Source of the DNA: Immersiella caudata
Lineage: Eukaryota > Ascomycota > Sordariomycetes > Sordariales > Lasiosphaeriaceae
Assembly: GCA_030512335.1 (NCBI GenBank)
Contig: JAULSU010000002.1
Location: 5,084,001 to 5,148,000 of the forward strand
Length of the DNA: 64,000 nucleotides
Reading direction: 5' to 3'
The notes beneath the pieces were generated by a model, which worked only from the letters and a program-made list of their open reading frames with translations, was not told the origin of the DNA and did not search any database. Position numbers and translations under genes: made by a program. Positions 34,054-44,681 of this stretch are shown piece after piece. Position 1 is the first letter of the stretch, and the number at the start of each line of letters is the position of its first letter.

Positions 34054-35568
34054 CACTCTTATGTCTCTGCGGCTTAAAGAACCCAAGGCCCGGCAGGGGG
34101 AACCACAATGGCGACAAAGAAATGTTATTGTATGTGTGTTGAAGGTGCAGCCGAACGTGAGTGTGTCGGCAAGAGTGGAAAATTGGTTAGCTGCGAGGCT
34201 AGCCCTTGTGGATGACGGGGAGGTTTGTCAACTTGTGGATTGAATGATTGAGGTTGATGATGAAGGAGAAAATTGCGAGACAGTAGGGGGGGGGAGAGGA
34301 GGTAAGAGGTGGTTTTATTCTGGCTCAAGGTTTGAGTGCCGGCTCCCGAGGCCTCCTTCGTTGAGGTCATTTTGACGCCGAAAAAGAGCGACCTTCAGGG
34401 TGCGGCCGCTGTTGTTTTTTTTTGCTTGTGAAAATTACGTTGGTCCCCACTGGGTTCGAATACGGGGTCTTGGTGTTTGTGTTCTTGATATGTTGCGTTT
34501 ATTTATGGCTTGCAGCCATAAAGTCAAACCCAAAAGGCCCGGCAGTGCCAGTGTGGGACGGTGACTCGTCGTGGACGACGTGGTGTGTGGCAACTTCCCT
34601 CAAGTTTGAAAGACAAATTCCATTCAAGTTCAACAACTTGAACTTTGATCATTGAAAACTTAGTGAAGTTGCATACGCTTGTAGTGCAGTGATAATTACG
34701 AAGGAGCCATGGGGGAGGCTTTCTCTTCTGGATGGGCCTACAGTTCGCCGCCCCAGTTCAGCTTCGCCAGCCCGGGTCTCGAATGAGGATGGTCTGTTGG
34801 CAAATTCAGGCTCGTGCCCTGAACCTCAAACTCGAACTTCCCGTCCGAACTAGGACCAAAATCAACACTGCTCCTTCCTTAACAGAGTTCCTTCCTCCAG
34901 CCACTACACCTGCTCACGCCTGCCATTAGACCCAATGGGGGCAGCAGATGTTACTGGCGGCGCCAGACAGTGTTTCTCACTCATCAAGTTTTCAGCTTGC
35001 CGTCCACTGCGAGCCTCGCTTGCCGCTTCCAGCCAGTTCAAGTTCTGCGGGCCCGGGCATCGAAATTCAAGCACACCACTGGATGGTAACCCGTCCTGCC
35101 TAGTTGCATGCCGCCAGCACAATTCGACGGTTGGCACCGTGACCTCGAATCACATGCTCCACTTTCCAACTGGCCATTGCAGCGCCTTTGAATTATGCTT
35201 TTTATTCTCTCAAGTTGTAATTTGACACAGTGTGTACATGCTTCGGCATTTGCCATAGCCAACTTCTTTCATCGCCGAGTACGCATGGTCATCTCGCCTC
35301 ATCTCATCCAGTCTCGAGGCTCTGCTCGAGTCTGGTCTCATTCATCCTCCTCCATGCCCCCCTAAACAAAGAAGATTACTATTCCACATATCCAACCCAC
35401 GGGTATCGACCAAAAGCAATGATGGCCTCCCTTTACTCCCAACGCCGTGATCATCATGATCATGACCAGTATCATCCAAGCTGGCTGAGCTCCATCATAT
35501 TTTCTCCTTCCATGTCCTTGAGCACACCCCACCAGGTTTATCCAACCCAGCCGGGGAGCCATCCCACC
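34054..35568. other. Intergenic between convergent genes
   Basis: 3' flanks of the ankyrin gene and of the minus-strand membrane-protein gene. G-rich and T-rich runs near 34286-34300 and 34413-34422. No supported gene. Confidence 0.5.
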
Positions 35569-36741
35569 TCATGTCTTCTCCATTCTCCATCTTCCCCCTT
35601 CGTCTTCATTCCTAATCGACGTCCCCTCCACCTCTTCCCTAATCGACCCTCCCTTTTCCTCGACCTTCGTACAGCTATTCACCGACGCTGTTCTCGTGGT
35701 GGCGGTATAGCTAGGCCTCTTCAACTCAGCGCAACCGTGTCGATCGCGCAGGGAGATGGGCGGGGATGGGGCAACGGTGGATGAGCTCATAGTTGCCTGG
35801 GGGTGGAAACGGGGGTGAGTCTCGACATCGTGGTCGCCTGCGGTTTGGGAGTAGCGGTCCCTGGTGCCGACCCAGCGTCTCCAGCGGGGGTTGGTTGCGC
35901 TTCGTGGGGAGGAAGGATGGGATGAAGAGGCGGTGGCTGTGCGGATGCAGGCGCGCAAGCCGTTGCCGAGGCGGTGACGGCGGAGGGCGACGTGGCAGAG
36001 GTTCCACAGGCTATGGGTGGGAGTGTTAGTTGAATATGGAGAGCGCAGATGCAGGAGGAAGACGTACCCGAGGAGCCAGAGGAAGATGTAGACCACGGGC
36101 CCGGCATAGCTGGGCGACATGGCCCAGAAGGAGTACCCCTGCTCGAACACACGCCCGTTGGCGACATACACCATGAAGAGGATGATGTAAGTCACGCCGG
36201 AGACGAGACGCAGGAGCAAGGCCCAGAGCGTTTGCGGTTTGTGAAGTCGAACCAGCGAGACGATATCCAGCAGTGTGTCTACACCGAGAAACACCAGCAA
36301 CGCTACGGCCTGCGCGCTCATGCGTCCCTGCCAAATATGACCCGACTGCGCCAGAAACTCGACCATGATGGCGATGAGGATGACGCACGCGGCGCCATGC
36401 AAACAGCCGTTTATGCCTCGAAGGATGAGCTCGATAGGGCGGTACTCCCGTGACGGTGCGGCGCTGGGAGTATAAGTGTAAGTGCTTGCGGCTCCTCCAC
36501 GGTCTCCTCGACTCCTTGCTGACCCGGACGCTATGCTTGGCGCGGCCTCCCGTTCGATGGGAGATGATGCTTCGTATAAAGAGTGTGCTGGTGTGTGCTC
36601 CCCTGTCATGTCCTCGGTGAAGCGGGATTGCCTACGTGGCAGGTGCGGTCGGTTCGTTTGTGAGCGCATGGGGGAGTGTGGTGAGGGGGCCGTCGCGGCG
36701 GCTTCCGGTATCCGGATCGGGGTGGTGACTGGTTCCGCCAT
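35569..36741 (-). CDS. Four-helix membrane protein, conserved fungal type, unknown
   Basis: Predicted integral membrane protein. Exons on the minus strand are 36741-36068 and 36010-35569 (371 residues). The 57-nt intron has a GTACGT donor, an AACTAACA branch site and a CCCATAG acceptor; it is a multiple of three without stops, so unspliced message would also be translatable (390 residues). The first 105 residues are polar and Pro/Ser/Arg-rich, likely cytoplasmic. Four hydrophobic helices follow at about 112-131, 142-163, 172-194 and 210-225. The C-terminal tail is basic and acidic in turn with no motif I know. No family name can be given. The ATG at 36741 is the first of the frame. Confidence 0.75.
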   Translation of the reverse strand: MAEPVTTPIRIPEAAATAPSPHSPMRSQTNRPHLPRRQSRFTEDMTGEHTPAHSLYEASSPIEREAAPSIASGSARSRGDRGGAASTYTYTPSAAPSREYRPIELILRGINGCLHGAACVILIAIMVEFLAQSGHIWQGRMSAQAVALLVFLGVDTLLDIVSLVRLHKPQTLWALLLRLVSGVTYIILFMVYVANGRVFEQGYSFWAMSPSYAGPVVYIFLWLLGYVFLLHLRSPYSTNTPTHSLWNLCHVALRRHRLGNGLRACIRTATASSSHPSSPRSATNPRWRRWVGTRDRYSQTAGDHDVETHPRFHPQATMSSSTVAPSPPISLRDRHGCAELKRPSYTATTRTASVNSCTKVEEKGGSIREEVEGTSIRNEDEGGRWRMEKT

Positions 36742-38268
36742 TGTGTCGTTATATCTTCTCTTCTTCAGTCTCGACGTCGATGCCCAACCGCGTGCTCCGG
36801 AGCGTGACGCATCTGGGTCGTCACTTCAGGGACGGTACGATACAGCGCTGGCCAAGTTCAGTTCAGTTGTCCCTCGACCCAGCCCCCACTTTTGGTGTAG
36901 TGCGATACCAGATCGGCCCGTATAAGTAACGCATGCAAAAGAGCGCAATACGCCTATTTCATGCGGTGCAGCGAATGTGAGATGTCGATTCGACCCAGGA
37001 AATCCTTCTTCGAGTAATCTTCCTTCGAGAAAGCGGCGGGGCGGTGATGGCGATGGCACACGAGTGGCAGATGGGCCAAGGAGGAGGAAGCAAGCGACAA
37101 AAAGCGAGGAGAGCAGGCCAACCTGAAGAAGGGAAACAAGCCTAACGGCGTGCTAATGACGGAGATGAACCCTTGCCTCCAAGTTTTGCGTCCAGACTGG
37201 GTCTAGGGGTGCCAAACATTTACCAAGTAGATTATCGGGCACACCTTCCAACCTAGGTGGCCAGCAGCCCAACCTATCATGCTCACGAGGTTCAACGGGT
37301 AAAATAAACACGACACCACACCAAGGGTGTAGTCTGCAGGGGGTGTTGTGCGGTCCTCGATGAGGGGAGACCAAGGGTGACCAAGGGTTGCCCGCCGTCC
37401 AAGCTAGACCCCTGGTCGTCCCCTGGTCATTCGCCTGGCTTCTGGCCCATTGGCGCCCCTGGAAGTGCCGTTGCGAGAAACGGTTCGGCTTCGGCTGGGA
37501 ACCGTGTCTTGCATGTGGCTTGGCAGGGTCCCATTTCGCCTTCATTTCAGGTTTTTCTTCGTCATGTGCTGACCTCCAAATTTCTACTGCGAGGCCGGTC
37601 GCGTGGCTCGTGAGCGAAAAAACCGGCCAAACCTGTAAAGGAGAAGTAGCTCTTCCCGGATCTCCCTTGGCAGCGATCAGCACGCGTTTCTGCAGCTCAT
37701 CACGAACCCGAGACGTAAAAAGCGGGGGAAGCTGCGCGCTGTGGGCGCTGCCGGGTGCTAAGTTGGCCCCTCAAACGTTAGATGCTTAACTTATCCGGGG
37801 AACGAACGCCATCCCAAAACCGGGGTGGCTTGAAACCTCACTCCATGCGCCATTTTGACCATGGCACCCATGGCAATCCGCTGAATCACCGATCGGTCTC
37901 CCTAAAGATATGGCAAACTGGTGGCTGGTAAAGGGACTTGAAACAACCATCGATTCTCTTCTTCGACAACTGCGATGTGTGGCTGAGACATCTTCCGAGT
38001 ATCCGACCCTCATTTGAACACCTCCCATCCGCTCGTTCGCCAGTCAGTGCGCACCGGCTCAGATCTGCCTTTTAACTTCATGGTCAAAAAGAACGATGCA
38101 GACCGGCGGTTCGGGCGTAGAAGGGCTTCAAAGGCTCAAATGAGACTCCAAAACCGCAATCGACAACCCAGAACGCCTGCGTCTGTCGAGACCGAGACTC
38201 AGAAGTATCTGTAGAATCATCACCGCCAGATGTGCCTGCCTTCTCCGCAGACCGCACGGGAATAGCCG
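36742..38268. other. Intergenic, no gene seen
   Basis: Promoter of the minus-strand membrane protein and the 3' flank of the ASNSD1-like gene. A short direct repeat (GACCAAGGGT twice) lies near 37369-37388. No supported gene. Confidence 0.5.
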
Positions 38269-40089
38269 TCAAGATATCACATTGGTGCCTTTCACCCGCC
38301 CGCTTTCCATCTTGGCCGTCCTCGCCCCAAATTGTATCTGCGAGTCGTCAGCATGCTGCACACTTCACCCCGTAAAGCAAAACGACGCACCGCCCGCTTC
38401 TTTTCCTTTGCCACGCCACCCATGCCTAGCTCTAGAGCGAGCAGGCGCAAGATTCTCTTGCCAGCCTCAACCCCTGAGATGTCCTCTCCGTTCTCAAAAT
38501 CGCACTTTTCCCAGGCCGGAGTTTCCATTGCCCAACGCACTAGACACTCGTCTAGGTAGGGAAACCTGGCCTCTTTGCCCCAGTGGGCCATCACACGGTC
38601 ATCCCGTCCCAGGTTTCGCTTGCTGAGGCGACTGACATCAAGAAGAAGCTGGTCCACAAGTCCTGGGTACCCCAGACGAGAGAATGCAACAGCATGTCGG
38701 CCGTAGCCACCAAAAAGCTCGTCAGCTCCAAGACCAGAGAGGAGAACTCTTGCTTGTGACGTGTACGGCTCGTCCTGGGTGCCCAAATTGGTGTCTTTAA
38801 CAGAAATGATCCCCTGGCCACGTGCCGCAAAGTACAGCGCATGGGCAATGGAGAGGTCCATCTCAGTGTTGTGAGGGTGTATCAGTGAGATGACTTGATC
38901 TCGATGCGCCAGCGTCTCTGAGTAGGGAACATTTACCTGCGGAAAAGGTCAGTGTGAACCGCGCCAAAGATGTGAGGCGGGCCTACAGCAAGGAAGCGGA
39001 AGCGTCGTCCAGGGCAGACCATCTCCAACTCTGCGAGGGATTTCCTCCCCGTGATTCTGTCAGGGCACGCCTCGTAGAAGTTCACCGGCTTTCCGCCAGC
39101 GTCTTTCTCGAGCTGAGCAATCACCCGTGGGTTCTCAAAGGCGACATTTATGAGATCAACGCCTTGATCCTGATCTAAAAGCTCGTGGACTAGTCGTGCC
39201 AAGACGGTGCAGTCCAACCCTCCCGAGAACAAGATGGCGACCTTCGTGCTTGAGGAAACGTCAAGCGGAGGTGGATTTGGGATATTCAGGACCCGTAAAC
39301 GCAGGGACTTGAGCAACTGCTCTTCTAACGCACCCACGACAAGCGAAGACGACGTCAAAACAGATTTGGAAGAGGGCAGGGAGGTGTTGAAGCTCCCAAT
39401 GCTAGAGATCTGAGAAAGTAAGTCTGGCGGAAGGCCTACCTTGGTTGAACAACAGTCAAACATTATTGTGGACAAGGACTCACACAGTCATCACGGCCAT
39501 CGGGAAGCCAATCATGTCTGGCCGACTGGCTGTTGGTCGAGCAATCGAGGCAGTAAATTCCGTCTGCCTCGACCTCTTTCCAGCTGGGATCACACGACTC
39601 TGAGATGCTGGACAGAGTCAGTGCTCCGGGTACATCACCAGGGCGGAACATCAGCGACCGGCGACCAAGACGGTCGCGGCCGAAAAAGAGTGACTTGGTG
39701 ACTCCATCGTAGTAGACAAAAGCAAAGGGACCTTCGATGGCTCGTAGGATCTCGAGGACACCCTCAAGCGCACAAGGTAGAGCACTTGCTGTTACAAGTA
39801 GATCCAGGATCGCCTCTCCATCGTTTCGTTCGACCTGGCGACCACCTATCTGCCACGCCTCGCCGTTCCAGCACAGAACCGATCCGCTGGCTGGGTGAGT
39901 GAGCGGCTGCTTGGTGACATGGTCGCCGCGCAACGCGAGCACGGTTGAGGTGAAGCTCAAGGACCACCCATTAGAAACGGTCCGTCGCTCCTTCCCAAGG
40001 AAGTCCGGCCCTCGATTGCAGAGGCACGTTTCGAGATGAGGTGAAATGGGTTGAGGACTCGGAGAAAGCGATACGTGGATGCCGCACAT
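38269..40089 (-). CDS. ASNSD1-type asparagine-synthetase-domain protein
   Basis: Protein of 557 residues with an N-terminal class II glutamine amidotransferase domain and a C-terminal asparagine-synthetase-like domain, as in eukaryotic ASNSD1. Minus-strand exons are 40089-39484, 39439-38987, 38936-38391 and 38337-38269; introns of 44, 50 and 53 nt have donors GTGAGT, GTAGGC and GTGCGT, and all junctions keep frame. MCGI places the nucleophile Cys at position 2, which fixes the start. The synthetase domain has the pyrophosphate loop ILFSGGLDCTVLARL, then LLSGLGADELFGGYGRHA and the end ESGRVKGTNVIS, reached only after the last intron. Family members are poorly understood and are not the main asparagine synthetase. 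It shares a 698-bp divergent promoter region with the Vps9 gene. Confidence 0.92.
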
Positions 40090-40787
40090 CGTGGGGGGTC
40101 GATGGCTGGTGGTTTGTGGAAGGATTTTTGGCGAGAAGCCTGGATGGCGAGGACAAGCTTCTTTGCAGATGATCCAGCATAATCTTGGCCGCGTTGCTCG
40201 AAACCAAGACTTTGTAGCTTGGTGCCGCGCAAGAATGTGTTCGTGATGGTGTTGAAATGAGATGGTCGAGCGACGCTCTATCGCGTCCACTGTGAGCGAG
40301 GGTGCTTCGCGCTCTGATTTGTTGGACTGGGCCCGGGCTTGGCAGAGTCGAGCATGGCTTGTGTCGGGTTTTCCTCGGCAAGGACCAGCCTGCTACCCCA
40401 CCAAGTGCGGGACATCAGATCGCAGTGGTGCCTTGGTCGCGATGCCCTGCAGCCTGCCGGCCGCGACTCCCATCAAACGCCGTGCATCTCAACCTCAGCT
40501 CCGATAACCAACCAAACTTTCCTGGCTGGTCCAGCCCAATAGCGAGTCCCTCCACCTGCAATACCACGTCCATTGCCATACGCAGTGACAACATCTCGAA
40601 GCGAGGCCTAATGTCGTCGTGAAAGGGTTCCGCCCTCCGCTACCCTCCACCCTGCAACCCGACCCTGCACTGACTGTCGACGTCAGCACCTGTTCCTAGA
40701 GCCCCCCCCACCGCGCCATTGTGCCATATCGACACACATAAACACACATCCAATTCCAGGTGTGCGGTCGCCGCCCAAAACCCTTGT
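40090..40787. promoter_or_regulatory. Shared divergent promoter region, ASNSD1-like / Vps9
   Basis: The 698 bases separate two head-to-head genes and hold no supported gene. Frames on the minus strand extend the ASNSD1 frame upstream but lack an acceptable start before MCGI. Confidence 0.5.
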
Positions 40788-43345
40788 ATGTCTCTGCAGG
40801 GCCAAACAGACGGTCCTTCGAGCCAGCCTGGCAGTTCCGACAATGCGCCCGTCTCGAGGGATGACGCCGTAGCTGCCCCCAACCCACAAACGCCAACAGT
40901 CCAACAAAGCAGCCCCGACCTACTCGACCTTCGTGATGATGGCTTGGTTACCGAAGGAAAGGGAGCGGCTGGTACATCGCAGGGGGCAAGTCTGGGCAAA
41001 GAAAATGGGCAGAGCAAGCCCGCAACCGATGAGCCGATCGACTTGATGTCCTCGTCGATTGCAACCCTCAAGCCGTCTACTTACCCACCAACCACAACCT
41101 CCCCGCAGTATCTCGGGGTGGATTCCCAGCCCTATGTCGACCCAACCCCTCCCACACCGGCCGCCTCCCAACCGCCATCACGGGCATCCTCCAGCGCTGC
41201 CCCCCGATCAAGACATGGGGTCGGGTCTTCAGAGCCGTCGCCTACGAGATCCGATGCAGCATACGATGAGAAAAGATACGCAAGCGAGGATGAACAAGAG
41301 AGCGGGTCTAGGTCCGAGATTCAGAGCATCATGGAGCAGTTCAGCGAAGAGGGAGGCGGCCCTGGAGCTGAGGAAGTTATGAGCCCGAGACTAGAGATGG
41401 CGTCTCCGTTGCTAGGAACCGGCCTACAGCACCCACCTCGCAAGTCTAGCCTGGAGCCTCTTGCACCCAGCATTGCACAGCAACTACAAGACCTGCGCTT
41501 ATCCAGCTCCTCTCCGTCCAGCGCACGCACGAAGGAAAAGGAGAGAGAAGACCAGGCCCCGCCGGTTCCCCCAAAAGACGATGCTGTCTATTCTTTTGCA
41601 CCAAGCCGCTCGCAGGAGAGCCTTCAAGGTGTCTCAGAGTCACCGATGTCGCCTACGGTCTCCCTTCACCGGCCACCTCCGCCTGAACCAGAGCCAGAGC
41701 CGGCTCTGCCTTTCGACTTCCACCGCTTTTTGGAGCAGCTCCGCAACAAGAAAGCCGACCCGGTTGCCAGGTATCTTAAGTCTTTTCTGTCCGAGTTCGG
41801 CAAAAAACAGTGGATGGTGCACGAGCAGGTCAAGATCATTGGCGACTTTCTTGCATTCATCGCCAACAAGATGGCACAGTGCGAAGTATGGCGGGATGTG
41901 TCGGATCCAGAGTTTGACAACGCACGGGAAGGTATGGAAAAGCTGGTCATGAATCGTCTCTATAGTCAGACATTTTCCCCAGCGATTCCCCCACCACAAC
42001 CAATACCTGGGGCCAAGCCTAGAAGGCGAGGTCAGGAGCGACCTATGGGACCAGGAAGACGCGGCCAGCATCAAGAGGATGTTGAGCGTGACGAAATACT
42101 CGCGCAGAAGATCAACATCTATGGGTGGGTGAAGGAAGATCATCTGGATATTCCACCCGTTAGTGAAAGCGGAAAGAGATTCCTGAAGCTCGCACAGCAA
42201 GGTCAGTTAGCTGCTTGCTTCACCGTGTGACACAACTGACTCGCCATAAGAACTCCTCAAAATCAAGTCGTACAGGGCTCCCAGGGACAAGATCATCTGC
42301 GTGTTAAATTGCTGCAAAGTTATTTTCGGTATTTGGTTTACCCTCCTTAACTTTCGGACTCGTACTGACACTCGTGAGGTCTCCTCAAGCATTCCAAATC
42401 CGACTCGTCCGCGGACTCATTTATGCCGATGCTTATCTACGTTGTGCTGCATGCGAATCCTGAACACCTGGTCTCCAATGTCCAGTACATCCTCCGCTTC
42501 CGTAACCAAGACAAACTCGGCGGGGAGGCCGGATATTATCTTTCGTCCTTGGTAAGCCATCCGTGTCGTGGAATCAATCCTGAGGTTTGCTGATCGGTTG
42601 TAGATGGGGGCCATTCAGTTCATTGAGAACATGGATAGGACCACACTCACCATTACAGATGATGAGTTTGAGGCCAACGTTGAAGCTGCTGTTTCGGCCA
42701 TTGCGGAGAAGCACCGCTCAGAATCTCCCCCGCCTCCACCACCGCCGCCGCGATCCGAGAAACAAGCCCTTCGTCCTCCCGGCGCCGGTGAGCCAGGTTC
42801 TACTCCAACCCGCACCTCCATAGAAGGTGAATCTTCCCTCCGGCCATCCTCTCCTCGGAGATCTATCTCATCAAACGAGGGCCGGGATAGTGGAGAGTAC
42901 AGCGGGAATGACGAAAAGGCCGCCATCAGCGGTCTCCTTCGGTCAATTCAGAAACCCCTGAGCACAATTGGGCGCATTTTCTCCGAAGACCCATCCGCCT
43001 CTACTCCTGGACCAAGCGTAGCGAGCCCCGCACGAACACCACAGCCAGAGCGCGGTGAGGGTGATTTGCACAACCGACAGAAACTATCTGCTGAGGAAGC
43101 AGCAGCAAGACAAGCGAGCGCCGAAGTGGCCGAGGCACAGAGGCTCTCCCGTGCAGAGCACGCCAACGTCGTCGAAACACTGGCAGGCATGTTTCCTGAC
43201 CTCGACAGAGACATCATCAGCGACGTAGTTTACGAAAAGGAGGGCAGGTATGTCACCCCAACTCTGTCAAAGCTCGTGCAGGATTTTCCTAACACTCAGC
43301 AGGGTCGGACTGGCGGTCGATGCATGTCTGGCATTATCAACATAG
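40788..43345 (+). CDS. vps9: Vps9-domain Rab5 guanine-nucleotide exchange factor
   Basis: Exchange factor for Rab5/Ypt51-type GTPases in endosomal and vacuolar sorting. Five exons (40788-42201, 42251-42328, 42379-42551, 42604-43247, 43303-43345) give 783 residues with consistent phases. The first 320 residues are low-complexity, Ser/Pro-rich. The helical bundle and VPS9 core run from FDFHRFLEQLRNKKADPVA through SYRAPRDKIICVLNCCKVIF, then HANPEHLVSNVQYILRFRNQ and YYLSSLMGAIQFIENMD. The C-terminus has a CUE ubiquitin-binding domain (VVETLAGMFPDLDRDIISDV ... VGLAVDACLALST). The last acceptor is a CAGCAG tandem, so an isoform with one extra residue is possible. The ATG at 40788 is the first in frame; the frame is open further upstream without an ATG. 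Confidence 0.93.
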
Positions 43346-44681
43346 TCAGATGTCGCCGGTTCGGGGTTAAAGATGGGCTGTTTTTCATAGACAGTGAGAG
43401 AATGAAGTGCTGCATTTTCAAAGGTTTTATTACGTCGACGATATTTTTTCTATAGCGAGCATTGGGAGACCGGAGGCCTTTTTTTTTTTTTTGATTCGCT
43501 TGTGTTTGTTTTTGGGCTTCTACACTGTTACGTTCGGCCGAGAACACAGACCCTAGTGCTATTAATGGGGAGGAGCGGTAGAGTGTCCGCAACAACTCGA
43601 AGGAGGATCGATCTCTTATTAGGTAAAGAGGCCATGCAAGTTGAGTCAACCGATCCGGGATGGGCTTGGTGGTTGGTTGTAGTTGGTGACCGCAAACTTC
43701 AACACTCCGATCTGAAGGTTCGATTACACAAGGGGGAGCAAATGGGATGCATTAGAGACAGCGAGTCAAATCCAGGGTTGATATCTATAATGAATGCTGC
43801 GTAGCCTGAAACCGGCTGCTTTGGATAAGGCCTTGCCCTCACCAGGCAATTGGATCTTCTGCACGGTGGACAAGCATCCGTGCTTCCTGGTCAGTACTCA
43901 TCAAAGGTGTCGAATCAAAGCCAAGGTAAGGTACCCTAGGCCAGGGCAGGTTTGGACTGAAGTATTCAGTAGCCAAATCTTTGACCAACTGAAAAGTCTG
44001 TCTGCGGTCACGTCCGCTTTTCTTGAACTCCACCTTGGCTCGATTGTTTCTTCAATCCCTTGACGCCGCCATCGCTGATGTGTCAAACGCAGGCACGTTC
44101 CCAGCGAAAATACGTAAAACTTACCTTTTTGAGGACCCGAGAACACTTGGCTGACTCGAGCTGATTTTCAGCGCATGCAGCCTGCCCACAGCGGTTCTCG
44201 GTGCCGGGTGCTGTGGGACCGATTGCCGGTCTCTGGGCGGCTTTTGTGGGGCCGACTGCCGAAGCAGCGGCCGGCAGCCGGGCAGAACAACTGCTTGCTG
44301 GTACATATTGGCCGAGCACCCTTCACCTAAATCCTTGATTTTGCTGAGTTACCCCGCTAATGTCGCAATTCTCGCCTCGACAAGTCCCAACCCGAGCCCA
44401 AGATTGCGGCGCGGTTGCGTAAATGACCAACTCACGGTGCACAGCACGATCACTGGCGGCAGCAGAACAGCAACGGTGGTCACGCGACACACGGATTCGC
44501 GATGAGGCGCTGTCTCACTCGGCGACGACACAAGCGGGAACAGCGAAACGTTGCACGCGAGACTCAATCTGAACGGTATTGAACCTTCGTTTCATTCAGT
44601 TTAACCACTACGCGAAACAGTGCTAATTGGTATCATCTAATAACAGAACCCTATCCCGTTAAAACAGAAAACGGTCATCGC
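43346..44681. other. Intergenic between convergent genes
   Basis: 3' flanks of Vps9 and sulfate permease genes, with a T run near 43480-43492. No supported gene or RNA. Confidence 0.5.

Noticed and set aside
34435..34475. GGGTTCGAATACGGGG, tRNA T-arm-like
   Set aside because: No D arm, anticodon stem or pairing acceptor strand is found at suitable distance.
38292..38340. Readthrough C-terminus ending RWKAGG in the ASNSD1-like gene
   Set aside because: A further intron (38338-38390) leads to the family-typical QFGARTAKMESGRVKG end, so the readthrough is an artefact.
38933..38986. Readthrough end (DLFRR) of the second ASNSD1 exon
   Set aside because: It ends in a stop; splicing at GTAGGC (38986) to CCGCAG (38937) gives the family-consistent VNVPYSETLAH continuation instead.
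43715..43740. GGTTCGATTAC, B-box-like
   Set aside because: No cloverleaf can be folded around it.
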